Assembly (NCBI GenBank): GCA_030770425.1
Contig: JASJFT010000009.1
Location: 186,001-250,000, forward strand
DNA: 64,000 bases
From: Darksidea phi
Lineage: Eukaryota > Ascomycota > Dothideomycetes > Pleosporales > Lentitheciaceae
Reading direction: 5' to 3'
In this document: positions 47,298 to 58,207 of the stretch, piece after piece
Position numbering within the stretch: the stretch's first letter is position 1
How the letters are laid out: each line of letters begins with the position of its first letter
Position numbers and translations under genes: made by a program
Notes under the pieces: model-generated
The model's database searches: none
What the model was told of the DNA's origin: nothing
Seen by the model: only the letters and a program-made list of their open reading frames with translations

Positions 47298-50200
47298 TCA
47301 ACGGATTTCAAACACCATGGAAGGAATGACATCGTTGTCCTCCTCATCACCCTCATTCTGATACAACATCGCCTCTCCATCCATAAACCCATGTATATAA
47401 CACTCGCCCAACAGTTGATACGAGAAATAACCATCCTCACCAAGGCGCTGCTTCAGTCCTTCTTTGAAACCTTTGATAGCATCGTCTCGCTCCTTCTCCT
47501 CCTCCTCTGTTAGTGCTCGCTTCGCACCGTTCTTGCAATTTGTGTCATTTGAGGCGTTTTTGCCGTCTTGAACTCTTCCTTTCGCCTTTGCTTTCTCAAG
47601 TGCTTCTCTTTCGGCTTTCTTGATCCAACTCGGACGAATCTTATCACAGGAAGGAAGTTGTGCGTCGGTTTCGTTCGATAGTGGTGGAGTCAAAGCCCTA
47701 GGCATAGTTGTACTTCTGGATAAGACTATTGAGTCTCGTACGGTTCCGTCATCACTGCCGGTATCAGACTGCTCTTCCGCTCCTGCGATTGTGTCGCCCA
47801 GGACTTCTACACCCTGTATGGAAACATCGTCCTTCTCAGGTAGTACTTCGCTGTCCTCCAACTCCTCGTGAAACTGACCTGGCTTCGCAGAAGTCTGCCC
47901 GACATTGGACTTGAAGCTGACTGTTGTCACCCGGGATAATTTACCTGCCGAGTTCGATACCGACGGAGCTGTACTCTCGATCTCTTTCTTGTCCTGGGAA
48001 TTTCCCTTTTCGTAGACCTTATCGCTTCCTCCCTGTCCGGTCTGCTGTCTCCCTCCTTTATAGCGTTCGTTCCTCTCCTTTTCCAGCTCTTCATTAGCCC
48101 GCTTTTCATGTTCTTCGCGCAACTTTTCTTTCTTTTCCTTCACGATCTCTTTCCACCGACGACCCACTTTCAGCATATATTCGAACTCCCACCAGTCCAC
48201 AAGGCGTTTTGTCGACGCGATAGTCTCCCCCGAAAGACCATCAGCAGATCTGGTATTCTGTTCCGTGGCTAACGTAGAGCTGGTGGAGGTCCCATGCATG
48301 CCATTCATTGTCGTTATCTTTCCATTCTCTTCTTTGTCTCCTTGCTCTGACAGCTTGCGCTCATCTTCTTCGTCTTGCTTACGCTTCTCTGACCTCTTTT
48401 TGATGATCTCATCCATACGCTGTTTTCCATGGCTACGGATAGGCTCCTTTGCATTCTTTTCTTGTTTCATCCTCTGTTTGATAGCGAGCCATTCTTCATT
48501 CCGCCTCTGTACTCTGTAAACGTTGAATTCTTTAATGGCCTCGGTGACTCGACTGCTAAGGTAATCCTCAGCTTCTTTTTTAGTCCATTCCCTATCAGCC
48601 AATTTCCTCGTACAGTTCATGCGAGTCCATGCCTAAGTTTGGCAGTATAAAGTCAGTAATGCTCATCCAGAGGAGGCTTAGGGCATGTTCTTTAGACCAC
48701 AAGCTGCACTATGTCGCAAATGCGGCACGCACAGCGCTCATGCTTTACGTCCAAAGGCCCGATCTATACCGCAGTTTTACGTACCGTCATCTCCATCCAT
48801 TGCCGAAACTGTTGCGCCATCTCCTTTCGTTTCCGCCTCTCATGTTGTAGTTTACGCGCTTTGTATTGCGTCCAGCGCAGTCTCACTGTCTGAGCAAGGA
48901 AGTTGAGCTCCCAGCATAACTCTTTTTCGAATACCTCGTCGTCTTTCCTTGCGCTTTGTCGAAGGATGACCGGAACGCTCAGCCCGTACAAAATGCATAC
49001 CAAGTCGCCTTCCTTCACATCTTTACTGACGAGCCCGAGCCGACCTTTGTCTGTCCTTACAAGCGCCCGATTCCAGGTGACGGCTTGCACTCTTCGACAG
49101 AATTGTGAGACGACGGAATTTCGCTCGTAGTCAATCAAGTCAGTAGTGTTGACCGCGCCGCTTTCGTAGCCACCTTTCTTAAAAGTTTCCTCACATGCTC
49201 GCGAATAGTAGACTGGAGGGTTCTTACCATCTCGACCTCTGTCGGCTACGAGCGTACGCCAAAATGCATCCGGTGGCGTTCCTTTTGCGTCCATCCAGCC
49301 AGCGAGTTCAGCCCATTCTTTGGGAATCTGTCCGTTTCGAGCAACCTGCTCGACGCTGCGAATTTCATCTAGCTGAAATCCTCGCACATACATACTGTAG
49401 TGTTCGAGGTCAGACCTCTTGCGAAATTTGAGCGTCTTCGTATCGACTCTCTTCGTTTCGGCGGCCGAATAACTCTTGTAGATCGATCCAGGTGAACCGA
49501 CAAGTGGGTCCGCATTCTTGCGGCTCATCTTGAAGCCTCGTACTCCGGGTTGCTGGAACATGCCGTATGGGGCGCCCGAGAGCTGCGGAACCCAGGAAGG
49601 GAGGGGAAGGTCTCGACGATCGACCGTAGCAGCTGAGTCGCCGGTCGGTGTTCCTATTTTAGGATACGCGCCGACTTCGTTTCGAACGTTTTGTAGTTGT
49701 TGCTTCTGTTGCTGTGTATTACCCAAGGAAGATTGCCTAAGCAGGTTGCGTTTCATTTGTTCCATGCGCTCTTTCTCTTCACTTTGCTTCTGCTTCAGTG
49801 CTGCCCTTGCCCTTCTATCCAGATCCTTTTGTTCAGTGGCCCATGGACGACAAATGACGTCCAAAGCGCGACTGTGGTCGATCTGGAGAGATCGCTGAAT
49901 AGCAAACTCAATGAAATCCCTACAGACGTCGACGTAAGGAAGCTCGTAATCAACGTTGTACCTAAAGGTGGCGGTAGGAGTCAGCGAATCTCTTTCAATG
50001 GGCCGTCAACAGCTTTCGAATCAGACAGCAAGCTGCGTTGTACCGCGAAACTGAATGTCTTGCGGGGGTAATACTATCTATATTGCAAGTGACTTACTTT
50101 TTCCTTTGGGTGAAAAGTTCTAGCCCGGCCCGAGCGTACTCGGATGATTGCGGAGCATCTGTGCGCGCAGCTCTTGGAGTTGTGTCCTTGGATATCGCAA

Positions 50201-51480
50201 GCAATGCATATATAGTATCATGCGGCACAGTCGTGTTGAATATGGTCAGACTTGACACGAGATATTCGAGGCTTAACAAAGGCCTCATGTTGTTCTTCGT
50301 GGAGCCTGTGACGACCTCTTTAACACGGGCACCGACCGTATTGCCTGTCTGTGTGGTTCGGACGGCAGGAACTGGCGACCCGACCCTACTTTCTGGATCT
50401 GAATAAGCGTCTGAGTCGGATGATTGATCATCGTCATCGGCAGTAGATCGAGACGCGTGTTCTTCTCTATAGTCTCTAAACAGACGATCAGTGGCTTCAA
50501 CGAGAAGACTTGCACCGAGAGCCGAAACGTAGTCGAATAGGCGAGGTACGTGGTGATGCTTCGAATCCTTTCTCATGACTTCTGATAGCCGATGAGTTGC
50601 AGTCTCTACTTCCACGAATAGCTCCACGGCAATAGCAAACTTCTTCCACGAGATCTTGTCTTGCCCGCAGTAGATGACCGCCTTTTTGGCGAGGGCAATT
50701 TCTTGAACCACCCATCGCCTTGAAAACCAGGGCCTTTGCATGAGCTCAAGAAGAGCGCGCCAGTTCCTGCCTTCGTTTCCATCGCTGCAAAGTTCGTCGA
50801 AGTTTTGCAATTGCAGAACATCGTGTTTGATGAAACGCAAGGCCATCTGGCTTGATTTGTTTTCCTCCCCTAGCCAAATGCATACTCGATCGGCACAACC
50901 ATAAATGTCGTACATCATTTCGACCTGGTGATTCTTCTCCAAGAGATCTATGACAACAAATCAGTGGCTAGTTCGAACATACGCTAGAGATCGTGGCTGA
51001 GTAGTTTCACTTACTCTCTTGATTTATACAAACAGCATCAATCCAGAGATATCGATCTTTGACGGTGTGCCGAAGCGCTTTCAAGGCAGCGAAAAGATTG
51101 GGGCTGACACTCTTTCTGTACAATTTTCGATCTTTCCGAATGTGGATATCCTTGATGTCGGTATCGGTTCCCCAGCACCAGGACAGGGCCTCGTACTTGT
51201 AAGGGGTAGTTCCTTTCCCGAGAGGCTGCAGAACAAGTTCGCACTCGATATGGGGATTCTCAGTGCTGCTAGGCACGAGCTTCAGAAGTCGGATCGCGCC
51301 GCGTTGTTTCGGTAAAGGTTCGTAGTCAAAGGTCTCGTATTTGTAGGTTTTTAGTAGTCTACGAGTTCGTCGGGGTCCCGGGTGACGGAAGTTCGTTTCT
51401 TCCCGGGCCGCATTATTGTATACATCTCGACGGCGAGGAGAGGCTGGCCATTCGACGTCTGATTCGTCCCCGGAGCTCAT
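47298..51480 (-). CDS. HET-domain protein with long coiled-coil insertions
   Basis: Exons 51480-51015, 50947-50098, 49961-48785 and 48632-47298 join in phase to 1275 residues; introns are 67, 136 and 152 bp. The N-terminal HET domain has YKYEALSWCWG near 98-108, RYLWIDAVCINQEN across intron 1, RVCIWLGEENKSS, then RPWFSRRWVVQEIALAKKAV. NTTVPHDTIYALLAISKD and, after intron 2, YNVDYELPYVDVCRDFIEF are the standard region after HET. The C-terminus CYIHGFMDGEAMLYQ is the usual HET-protein tail. Unusual are long charged Lys/Glu/Arg-rich insertions (around 540-580 and 890-1070) predicted as coiled coils, which push the protein well past the usual 600-800 residues. The ATG at 51480 is used because the longer frame upstream has no better start. 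Confidence 0.9.
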
Positions 51481-54053
51481 TGTTCTTTCAGCCCGATTTC
51501 CCACTGCAAAAAGCTAGAGATTTGAGTAGGTCGAGGGTGGTGAGAGAGGTCATCGAGATCCGTGGTGCTTGTTGGCTTGATATACAGCCCCCGCAACAAT
51601 ACACTGTGACAGATGCAGCCGCCACTAGGCCTGCCGACAGCGACTCCAGCTGCTGACTGCGTTCGTGCTCGAGCTTCAACAGGTTCCGCCCATTGTATTG
51701 GTTGCAGCAACGGCATATCCCGAGGCTGGAACGGACATTGACCCGCACTTCGCGAAGCAATTCCAGATCCGACACATTGCAACCTATACCGACAAGGTTG
51801 GCCACATATAATGTTGCTTTTTGATGCTGTATAAGCTGATAAATGATAGGTGATTGGGGAGGCAGCTGAAAAGCGGCCGCCACAGCGGGTAATCGCGGGG
51901 CCAATATAATGCATCGCGACAAGGCTGTCTGCACGACGGACTGCGAGCTGCGTTCCTGGCAGATGATAGGCGTAAAGATAGATTAAGCGACAGCCACAGG
52001 GGGTGGTGGGTGGATGTTGTGTTCAGCCACACAGCCTTGTAGCCGTGTAGTCGTGAAGTGACAATCCGGAATGAACTGTCAAGCGTAACCCAAAGCGAAA
52101 AGCGTTCAATAAGTGACGAGGAGATAAGGAAGCTCTATCATGTAAGAGATTGTACAGATTGTTATCTATGAAACACTTTAAGGGGATACGAAATATTTCG
52201 ATTCCTAGAGTCGCTATATTTGGGACAAGGCTGGCTGGTACCGTAATCGTTTATTGTTGGGAGGGGGCACCCTGTGAAACTTAGCACGCGTTCCCTTGAA
52301 GAACCCCGCAATCGTACGCCACGTTGAACAAAAGCGTTTTCCCACGCTCCAATGGACAGACATCCAAAGTAGGCAAATCAGCCATGATTGAGACTCTCGT
52401 ATAGACTACGCCTCGTGTTCTCGAGGCGCTGGACCTTGAAACGAATACCCGAGTATTGTGGAAGGCTATCGTACTCCCAATTTTTGTTTTTCCCCTGAGA
52501 AAAAGCTGCATTGCGCGGGTACTCTAACGATGACCTGCAAATATCTGAAAAGCAGTACTGTAATAGTTACTCTATACTCGTTCTCTGCAGGTCTTTTAGT
52601 TACAAGCTTCGTCGTACGGATTTTTCGCCTCACTAAGAATGTGCGTTTGGACTGCGCGATTTTCACAGATCAGGCTGATAGGATATGCCCACGTATCAAC
52701 CCCAAAACCCTATCCACTGTTCCGTACATCCTGTTTGAGCACCCGGAACTTGCTCAACTGCAGCCGCTTGAGACGCAATCTTCAGTTTTGCCACTATAAC
52801 ATAGAGCCGACCTCAAGGATGGCGGCGTACCACGCGCGGTTGATGTCGTCGCTGTCGAGGGTGTCAATCGTATGATCCAGAACCATGTCTTGCAGTTCCA
52901 TAAGCAGGCCATGTATGCGTGTGCGTAGAGGCTAAGGATGACTGTGAAGCGCATAGAGCACCCAACGCACTGCTGTTTTTCAGGGAAAATTTTGGCCATC
53001 GAAGAAGGGCTCGACAGGGCTACATCGGGCGGCCTCCCCCCGTCTCGCTGAAGATGCGCATGCGAGTGATGGAGGTGATGACGTACGTGTCTACAACGTC
53101 TCAATGCTTCGAAAAGACCATGCCACTGCTGCGACCTGGATGGTGGCCTCTTGATTACCTGAAGTCACGATAAATGATATTGAAGTAGTGATTATCGACC
53201 GGTTTGCCAGCGCCGCTAATATTTGTAGTATAAATGACGTATACATTGTTGTGCAGGCTGATTGTGGGCACAATAGGAGGCTAGGCTAGGCGCTCCAGCC
53301 CAGCATATGCTCTGCATTGACGCGCCGTCGGTGACCGAAAAATTTGTTGCCGAAGTCTTCAGGCAAAAGGAGCTTTACTCTGAAGCTGAGCGTAAGGCAA
53401 CTCAGAATTTCCCTGCCTAATTGTATGATACCACTCCTCAATGGTAAGGCCCGAATCCCACCAGTTGGCCTGCGATATATGAGATCGACTAACTGCTTGG
53501 GAACAGTGTCTTAGGGAGCAGCTACGACTGAACACAGTAGTAAACAGGGTTGGAAGTGGGTACGTTTATCATGTTTGCTCAAGGCTCTCGAAAGAGTGTC
53601 CGCGTAGATGACGAATCTCATACGGGCGCCCGCATCTTCGGAGAGGAACAATCCAGATCTTATCGCCATAGAAGAGATGATCGGCAGGCCTGAGGCAGAG
53701 ACGCGGGCCTAATTTTGGTGAGTCCTGTGATCTATCATGAGTTTCGCTGGGCGGCCATGGTTGCTGCGCGATGCGTTGTACGAGTTGCGGCGCGGGTGTT
53801 GTATGAGTTGCCGAGTGACGGCAACGTTGTTCGCTTAACACGTTGTCCCCTGCAACGCCAGATAAACACAACTTCAGACGGCAACCACCATCAACCAAAA
53901 CCACACAACAGCGTTACCTACTGAAGATCGTCGCCAAACATCACTTCTACTTGACTTCTGTGCAATTGGTACATCCATAATCTGCAATTCCATTCGCTCT
54001 ATACGGAGGGATACCATCGTGGGCATACGCCGCACAAACGACCAGCATTTGAT
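51481..54053. other. 2.6-kb region without an intact gene
   Basis: Only short frames occur. A stretch at 52797-53270 on the minus strand shows fragments with coding-like codon use (separate entry). The rest shows nothing recognisable. Confidence 0.4.
52797..53270 (-). pseudogene. Possible decayed coding fragment
   Basis: Three short minus-strand segments in different frames have coding-like composition: NQEATIQVAAVAWSFRSIE, then DTYVITSITRMRIFSETGG, then LLMELQDMVLDHTIDTLDSD with INRAWYAAILEVGSM. No splice sites join them cleanly and no family is recognised. They may be leftovers of a broken gene, or chance. Confidence 0.2.
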
Positions 54054-56522
54054 ATGACGACAGTTCACCATTCACCCCCGCCGGGTGCGACGCCCTTTGC
54101 CATTTACGAAGACCCAGACGACCAAGCGCCGCCATCGCCGTCAGAAGTGTACGAGGGCGACGTGTCCTTCCATTCTGAGACCTCCATACCGGGGGCCAAT
54201 GAAGTCATACCCAGCATCGAGAATGAGCAAGAGTGCTTCGATGAACCAGAGCCCTATGTGAGCTCGTACACATCACGACCTTCCGTTCTCCCGACATCGT
54301 CACAATCTCGTCGCGTATCGGGCGTCACCTCAACGAGCTTCATCTCCTCGCTGCCGTCCGAAATCTCCATTTCCTCAAAACCCGTCCTGCCAGCCAACAA
54401 CGTCGACTCGCGATACTCTCCACGGAAGGAACGGCCGCCGTTCCGCAATCCATCTTCGGTACGCGCAATGCAGATGTCCTCACCACCACCGTTACCCGCA
54501 TACGACGGCTCACGAGAGCGGAAGGGGAACTACAAGCTCGCAACGCCAAGCAGGGCGGGCCAGTCTGATACAGTCTCTACAACGGGATCGCGGAGGTCAC
54601 GGGCACAGAGGGATAGTGTTCACAGTGACTACCAGGTGCTTCAGAGCCCGCGCTCTACGCCTACGCCGCAACAGAGCCTCCCCTTGGTGTTGCTGCATGT
54701 GACAATCCTTCCAATACAGCTCCCATACGCACACGAGTTCATGATCAAGGCGATGCCGGGATGGCTTGTGGAGAACTACAGGGTCTTAGGAGAGAAGCTG
54801 CAGGATATTGTGCTGATGCGGCGGGGCATATTGATATCCCATCCGCGGGACGAATACGACGTGTTGGAAGAGCGCATACTAGAGAGCTTGGAACTGAAAA
54901 CACCACGATTGCTAAAATGCGGACACTTCATTGGCGCAGATGCAGATGCAGATGAGGACGACCAGGACGATGAGGATGGAGGCAGCGTGACGGACGGAGG
55001 CACAGGACGAGGCAGTCGTATGAGCGGAGGGACTATAACAGCCGAAGAGGAGGCAGAATGGAAGTATCCTGCACCTGAGTCGGATGACGCAAGTGTATGT
55101 ACCGACTGCCATCGGCAAGTGAAGAGGCCTGGCAAGGGCGTCGGCGCGGGCACGAAGAGATGGGAGATCAAGATCTACGCAGCCAATGGCCTGATGCGTG
55201 CTGGAGCTTGGTCTGCCGCCTGGAGCGAGATGGAGAGATGCGATGTCGAGATTTCGCCCTGGATCCCTGATGATGTGCGGAAAGCTCTGGATAAGAGGCT
55301 AAGAGAAGAGCAAGAGGCCGCAGTGAGAAAGCAAATGTATGCTGCGGAGCTCGAGCGACAGATTGCCGAGGAAGCGGCAACAAAAAAGAGGCTGGAGGAA
55401 GAAGCAGAGATTAAGCGTAAAGCGGAGGAAGTCGCGTTGCAGAAACGGATCGAAGTAGAAGCAGCTGTCCTACAACAAAAACTCGAAGAAGAGGCGACGG
55501 AGAAGAAGAAACTCGAAGAATCGCTGGACGAGAAAATTGAGGAGGCGAAGGAGACTATTCGTCTCGAATTCGAGGCTCAGGCTCTGGCAGAAGCAAACTC
55601 GATTGCTGAACGCCTCCGTGCCATGGAGGAAACACTGAGAAAGGAGCAGGAGAAGGTTAAGACGCAACCGCCACCAGCTGATGTCCCGTCGCCTCAACAA
55701 CATACTCGCAGTCATTCTCGCGGAAGACAGCGGTCTAGGTCTCGTCGTTCAACGGTTCATGAAGTCCCGATCAGTACTCTGTTGAAGAACTATTTACTCC
55801 TGCACCTTCGAGATTCGCGGAACTACCTCATCGTCATACTCGGAGCTCTAGTCGTCTTTCTTGCGATGAACGCAAATACTAGTTGGAGTTTGAGTACCTC
55901 TGAATTGGATTTGGCCGCTGCAGTTCCTTTAGGACATGTAGTCGACGCTGTGCCTTCTATCGTCGTCACTTCTACGACTACCACGACTGCGACTTCTGTA
56001 GCGACCTTGACTGTCACGGAATTGCAGCAGGTAAAAAGCGCTCACGAGTCAATTTTGCCTTCATCAACCATCGCTATGATGGATGGAGCAGGGATCGAGA
56101 CCCCTACACCATCGCAGGAAGACTTGGAAACATTGGAGCCTGAAAGCGCTGCCCCTTTGCAGCAGGTAGTCAGCCAAGTGTTAACGAGCGCAACCCCGCA
56201 ATATCACTCCGAGACTGTCGCCTCCGAAAGCACCCCGGAGACAGTGGATTCATCGGCTACACCCTTGTCGATGTCCGCATCAGCAGTTTCAGACGAGGCT
56301 CCGACATTAACGAGCTCGCTCTTTGTTTCCAAACTTCCTGATGAGCCCGAGAGTGTGCCTTCCGTCGCTGAGTCAGAGGACACCTCACTCGAGACAGCCA
56401 CGCCCGAGCCAACGTCATCGCTTGTGAAGACCCTGGATACAGAAAACATCCTAGAAGCCGGCATTCCCGATGCAGAGACAACCGAGGCGCTCCCCGAGAC
56501 GCCCGATAAGGATGAGCTCTGA
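54054..56522 (+). CDS. Conserved fungal coiled-coil protein with one membrane span
   Basis: A single exon of 822 residues. Residues 1-215 are Ser/Pro-rich and disordered. A conserved core at about 218-400 holds LVLLHVTILPIQLPYAHEFM, the strongly conserved YRVLGEKLQDIVLMRRGILI, ESLELKTPRLLKCGHF and a CTDCHRQVKRPGKG cysteine pair. A Glu/Ala/Lys-rich coiled coil spans about 405-540, then an RSHSRGRQRSRSRRS basic stretch, a transmembrane segment at about 591-610 (YLIVILGALVVFLAM) and a long Ser/Thr/Glu-rich tail that may be lumenal or extracellular. Relatives are often labelled pathway-specific nitrogen regulator in fungal annotations, as far as I recall, but nothing here shows a DNA-binding domain, and I would not adopt that name. 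Probably a tail-side membrane-anchored scaffold. Confidence 0.85.
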   Translation: MTTVHHSPPPGATPFAIYEDPDDQAPPSPSEVYEGDVSFHSETSIPGANEVIPSIENEQECFDEPEPYVSSYTSRPSVLPTSSQSRRVSGVTSTSFISSLPSEISISSKPVLPANNVDSRYSPRKERPPFRNPSSVRAMQMSSPPPLPAYDGSRERKGNYKLATPSRAGQSDTVSTTGSRRSRAQRDSVHSDYQVLQSPRSTPTPQQSLPLVLLHVTILPIQLPYAHEFMIKAMPGWLVENYRVLGEKLQDIVLMRRGILISHPRDEYDVLEERILESLELKTPRLLKCGHFIGADADADEDDQDDEDGGSVTDGGTGRGSRMSGGTITAEEEAEWKYPAPESDDASVCTDCHRQVKRPGKGVGAGTKRWEIKIYAANGLMRAGAWSAAWSEMERCDVEISPWIPDDVRKALDKRLREEQEAAVRKQMYAAELERQIAEEAATKKRLEEEAEIKRKAEEVALQKRIEVEAAVLQQKLEEEATEKKKLEESLDEKIEEAKETIRLEFEAQALAEANSIAERLRAMEETLRKEQEKVKTQPPPADVPSPQQHTRSHSRGRQRSRSRRSTVHEVPISTLLKNYLLLHLRDSRNYLIVILGALVVFLAMNANTSWSLSTSELDLAAAVPLGHVVDAVPSIVVTSTTTTTATSVATLTVTELQQVKSAHESILPSSTIAMMDGAGIETPTPSQEDLETLEPESAAPLQQVVSQVLTSATPQYHSETVASESTPETVDSSATPLSMSASAVSDEAPTLTSSLFVSKLPDEPESVPSVAESEDTSLETATPEPTSSLVKTLDTENILEAGIPDAETTEALPETPDKDEL

Positions 56523-57284
56523 TGGCCCAAAGGTCCCACGCATCCGTTGAGGCGAAGCAGCTCCTTCCGCAGATCAGCAGAATGTGCCTCGCAAGGCAGA
56601 AGGCGCGCCACACTAGACCCACGTGCTTCACGGTGCACTAGCGATATATCGATGACGGCACAGTATGTTAGCCATGCGGGAACCGTCGTCACCGGTAGTC
56701 CTCGCTTGCCTTTCGCAAGAAACATAACGCCCCCTTTTACGACCCGCATGCACACCCTACGAACTAACGTACATAGGCCCTTCCTCTTGTGGCCATTTCT
56801 TTCATTTGTTTCTTTTGAGGCGCATCGATCGTGATGACTTGTTGCATGTTCAGCGTTCGAGCACTGTCTTAGCGAGGAGTTTTTGGGACTGAGAACTTAT
56901 GAGATTGGACACACACAGAAAGGTCGTTGGCGGAAACGGATTGTTGGAATAAATACATAGTAATTAGGATGAGCGATGAGATGGTGTGCTGTAGATAGAA
57001 ATGCTAAACACCTAATGACAGCCCTACCCACATCTCAGGCATCAGAATTGTTTTGATGTCTTCCTCTCAAGTATTCTTGTTCGCCAGTAACAATGTGACG
57101 TATCATAGCTATCAATCCCAGCAAGTAATCCCTCCATATTCACAAATACATACGGCAAATACACGCGGCCTCATTCTCCACATCCATGGACACATCTTCT
57201 CTCCCCTCTTACTTCTCCCTCCCTTCCCCTTTCTCATAGTATATATACCAATCAGCGCTCAAAAATATCTATATTCCAAAAAAC
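56523..57284. other. Intergenic before the tRNA gene
   Basis: 3' region of the coiled-coil protein gene; AT-rich towards 57280, as is common just upstream of Pol III genes. No other gene seen. Confidence 0.45.
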
Positions 57285-57320
57285 GGCCTTGTGGTCTAGT
57301 CGTATGATTCCTGCTTTGGG

Positions 57321-57337
57321 TTCTCTCTTAACACGAA
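57321..57337 (+). other. Canonical tRNA intron (37/38), 17 nt
   Basis: Lies one base 3' of the anticodon, the standard place for tRNA introns cut by tRNA endonuclease. The boundary could shift by one base because T flanks both sides. Confidence 0.75.
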
Positions 57338-57353
57338 TGCAGGAGGTCCCGGG

Positions 57354-57404
57354 GTAAGTCTGGCATCTGGAGAGAAGGGGTATAGGAAACTAATTGTGCT
57401 GCAG
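57354..57404 (+). other. 51-nt spliceosomal-type intron in tRNA T arm
   Basis: Begins GTAAGT and ends GCTGCAG. A perfect fungal branch consensus ACTAAT lies at 57389-57394, about ten bases before the acceptor. Length equals the first UCH37 intron nearby (51 nt). It falls exactly between tRNA positions 53 and 54 with nothing of the mature tRNA lost. It is not at a tRNA-endonuclease site and splits the internal B box. Confidence 0.7.
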
Positions 57405-57424
57405 TTCAAATCCCGGCGGGGCCC

Positions 57425-58207
57425 GATTGGTTATTTTCTTTTTGCTGCTTGCTTTTTGGTTTTATCAAAGTGGTTGGGGAAAGGGGGAGGGAAAGATGGT
57501 TTGGTGGGGAGGAGTGGATGGGGTGCTGTTTGCGGTGTGATGGAGAGCGGTGTGAATCTTGTGAGTTACGTGCAGGCTTTTAGACAAGAAAATAGCACAA
57601 TACTACCAAAATGTCTTATTCAACATCGCGATCGCGGACGGATCTTTTGAAGGCTTCTTTCGACCACGGACGGCAACGCCCTTTCGGCGTCTAATTCGCC
57701 TTCCGTTCCGAGACCCTCGGGGAAGATACACAAAGCTTTTGTACGTTTGCAAAGACACAGGCCCAAATAAACGCTTTTATTCGTTGGTCCATAAAAGAAT
57801 ACTTATTCAACATGGGTGGGTCTTACAGGAATGGCTACTGAGTGTGCGTGTGGTGTATTTCAGCCCGGAACATATCTTCTTGGCTAGACCATTCTCAACG
57901 ATCCCGGACTTCAGCTAGATCAGCTAGAATTCTGATGAGGTCTCTGTACTGCTGGGAATGATAGCTTTTGGGCGATGATACTTCTAGGGGCTGTGTCGCC
58001 AGACATTCAACGCAGGTGTAGTACGAATACGATTTTTGTAGCTGACGCATCCCATATCATTATACCTAATTAGACCGAGGGAGGAGCCATGCTGGCGAGC
58101 GTGCATACTTCTTACCTCTTTCTGCGTGAATTGAGGTCGGCGTGGATCCTATACCAGCAGTCCAATGATGTAAACCATTAATCCGGCCAAACCTCTTATC
58201 CTACTCC
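57425..58207. other. Intergenic
   Basis: After the Pol III terminator no further gene is recognised until the 3' end of the UCH37-type gene. Confidence 0.45.
57433..57444 (+). terminator. Pol III T-run terminator
   Basis: TTTT followed by TTTTT within 20 nt of the tRNA 3' end (ATTTTCTTTTTG), as expected for a Pol III transcription unit. Confidence 0.65.

Larger units (their letters stand above)
57285..57424 (+). tRNA. tRNA-Pro(UGG), interrupted twice
   Basis: Acceptor 5' strand at 57285-57291 pairs with 57417-57423 (seven pairs, two of them G-U), discriminator C at 57424. The A box is TGGTCTAGTCG. The anticodon stem CCTGC (57310-57314) pairs with GCAGG (57339-57343); loop TTTGGG gives anticodon UGG at 57317-57319. 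A 17-nt insertion (57321-57337) sits at the canonical 37/38 tRNA-intron site. The T stem CCGGG (57349-57353) and CCCGG (57412-57416) are perfect, but a 51-nt block (57354-57404) separates position 53 from the loop TTCAAAT (57405-57411). Without that block the B box reads GGTTCAAATCC, a perfect consensus. A Pol III T-run follows within about 15 nt. Cautions: C at position 18 where G is usual, and two G-U acceptor pairs, so partial decay is possible. Confidence 0.85.

Noticed and set aside
54054..56522. Naming this gene a nitrogen regulator
   Set aside because: That label is used for relatives in databases as far as I recall, but the sequence shows a membrane span and coiled coil and no DNA-binding domain.
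57354..57404. The tRNA insertion as a second endonuclease-type (bulge-helix-bulge) tRNA intron
   Set aside because: It lies in the T arm, away from the anticodon site measured by the eukaryotic endonuclease, and I see no flanking helix that would form such a motif; donor, branch and acceptor all match spliceosomal consensus instead.
57396..57650. Plus-strand 84-codon frame overlapping the tRNA 3' half
   Set aside because: It begins in the tRNA insertion, includes the tRNA 3' end and the T-run, and has Gly/Trp-rich low-complexity content with no domain.
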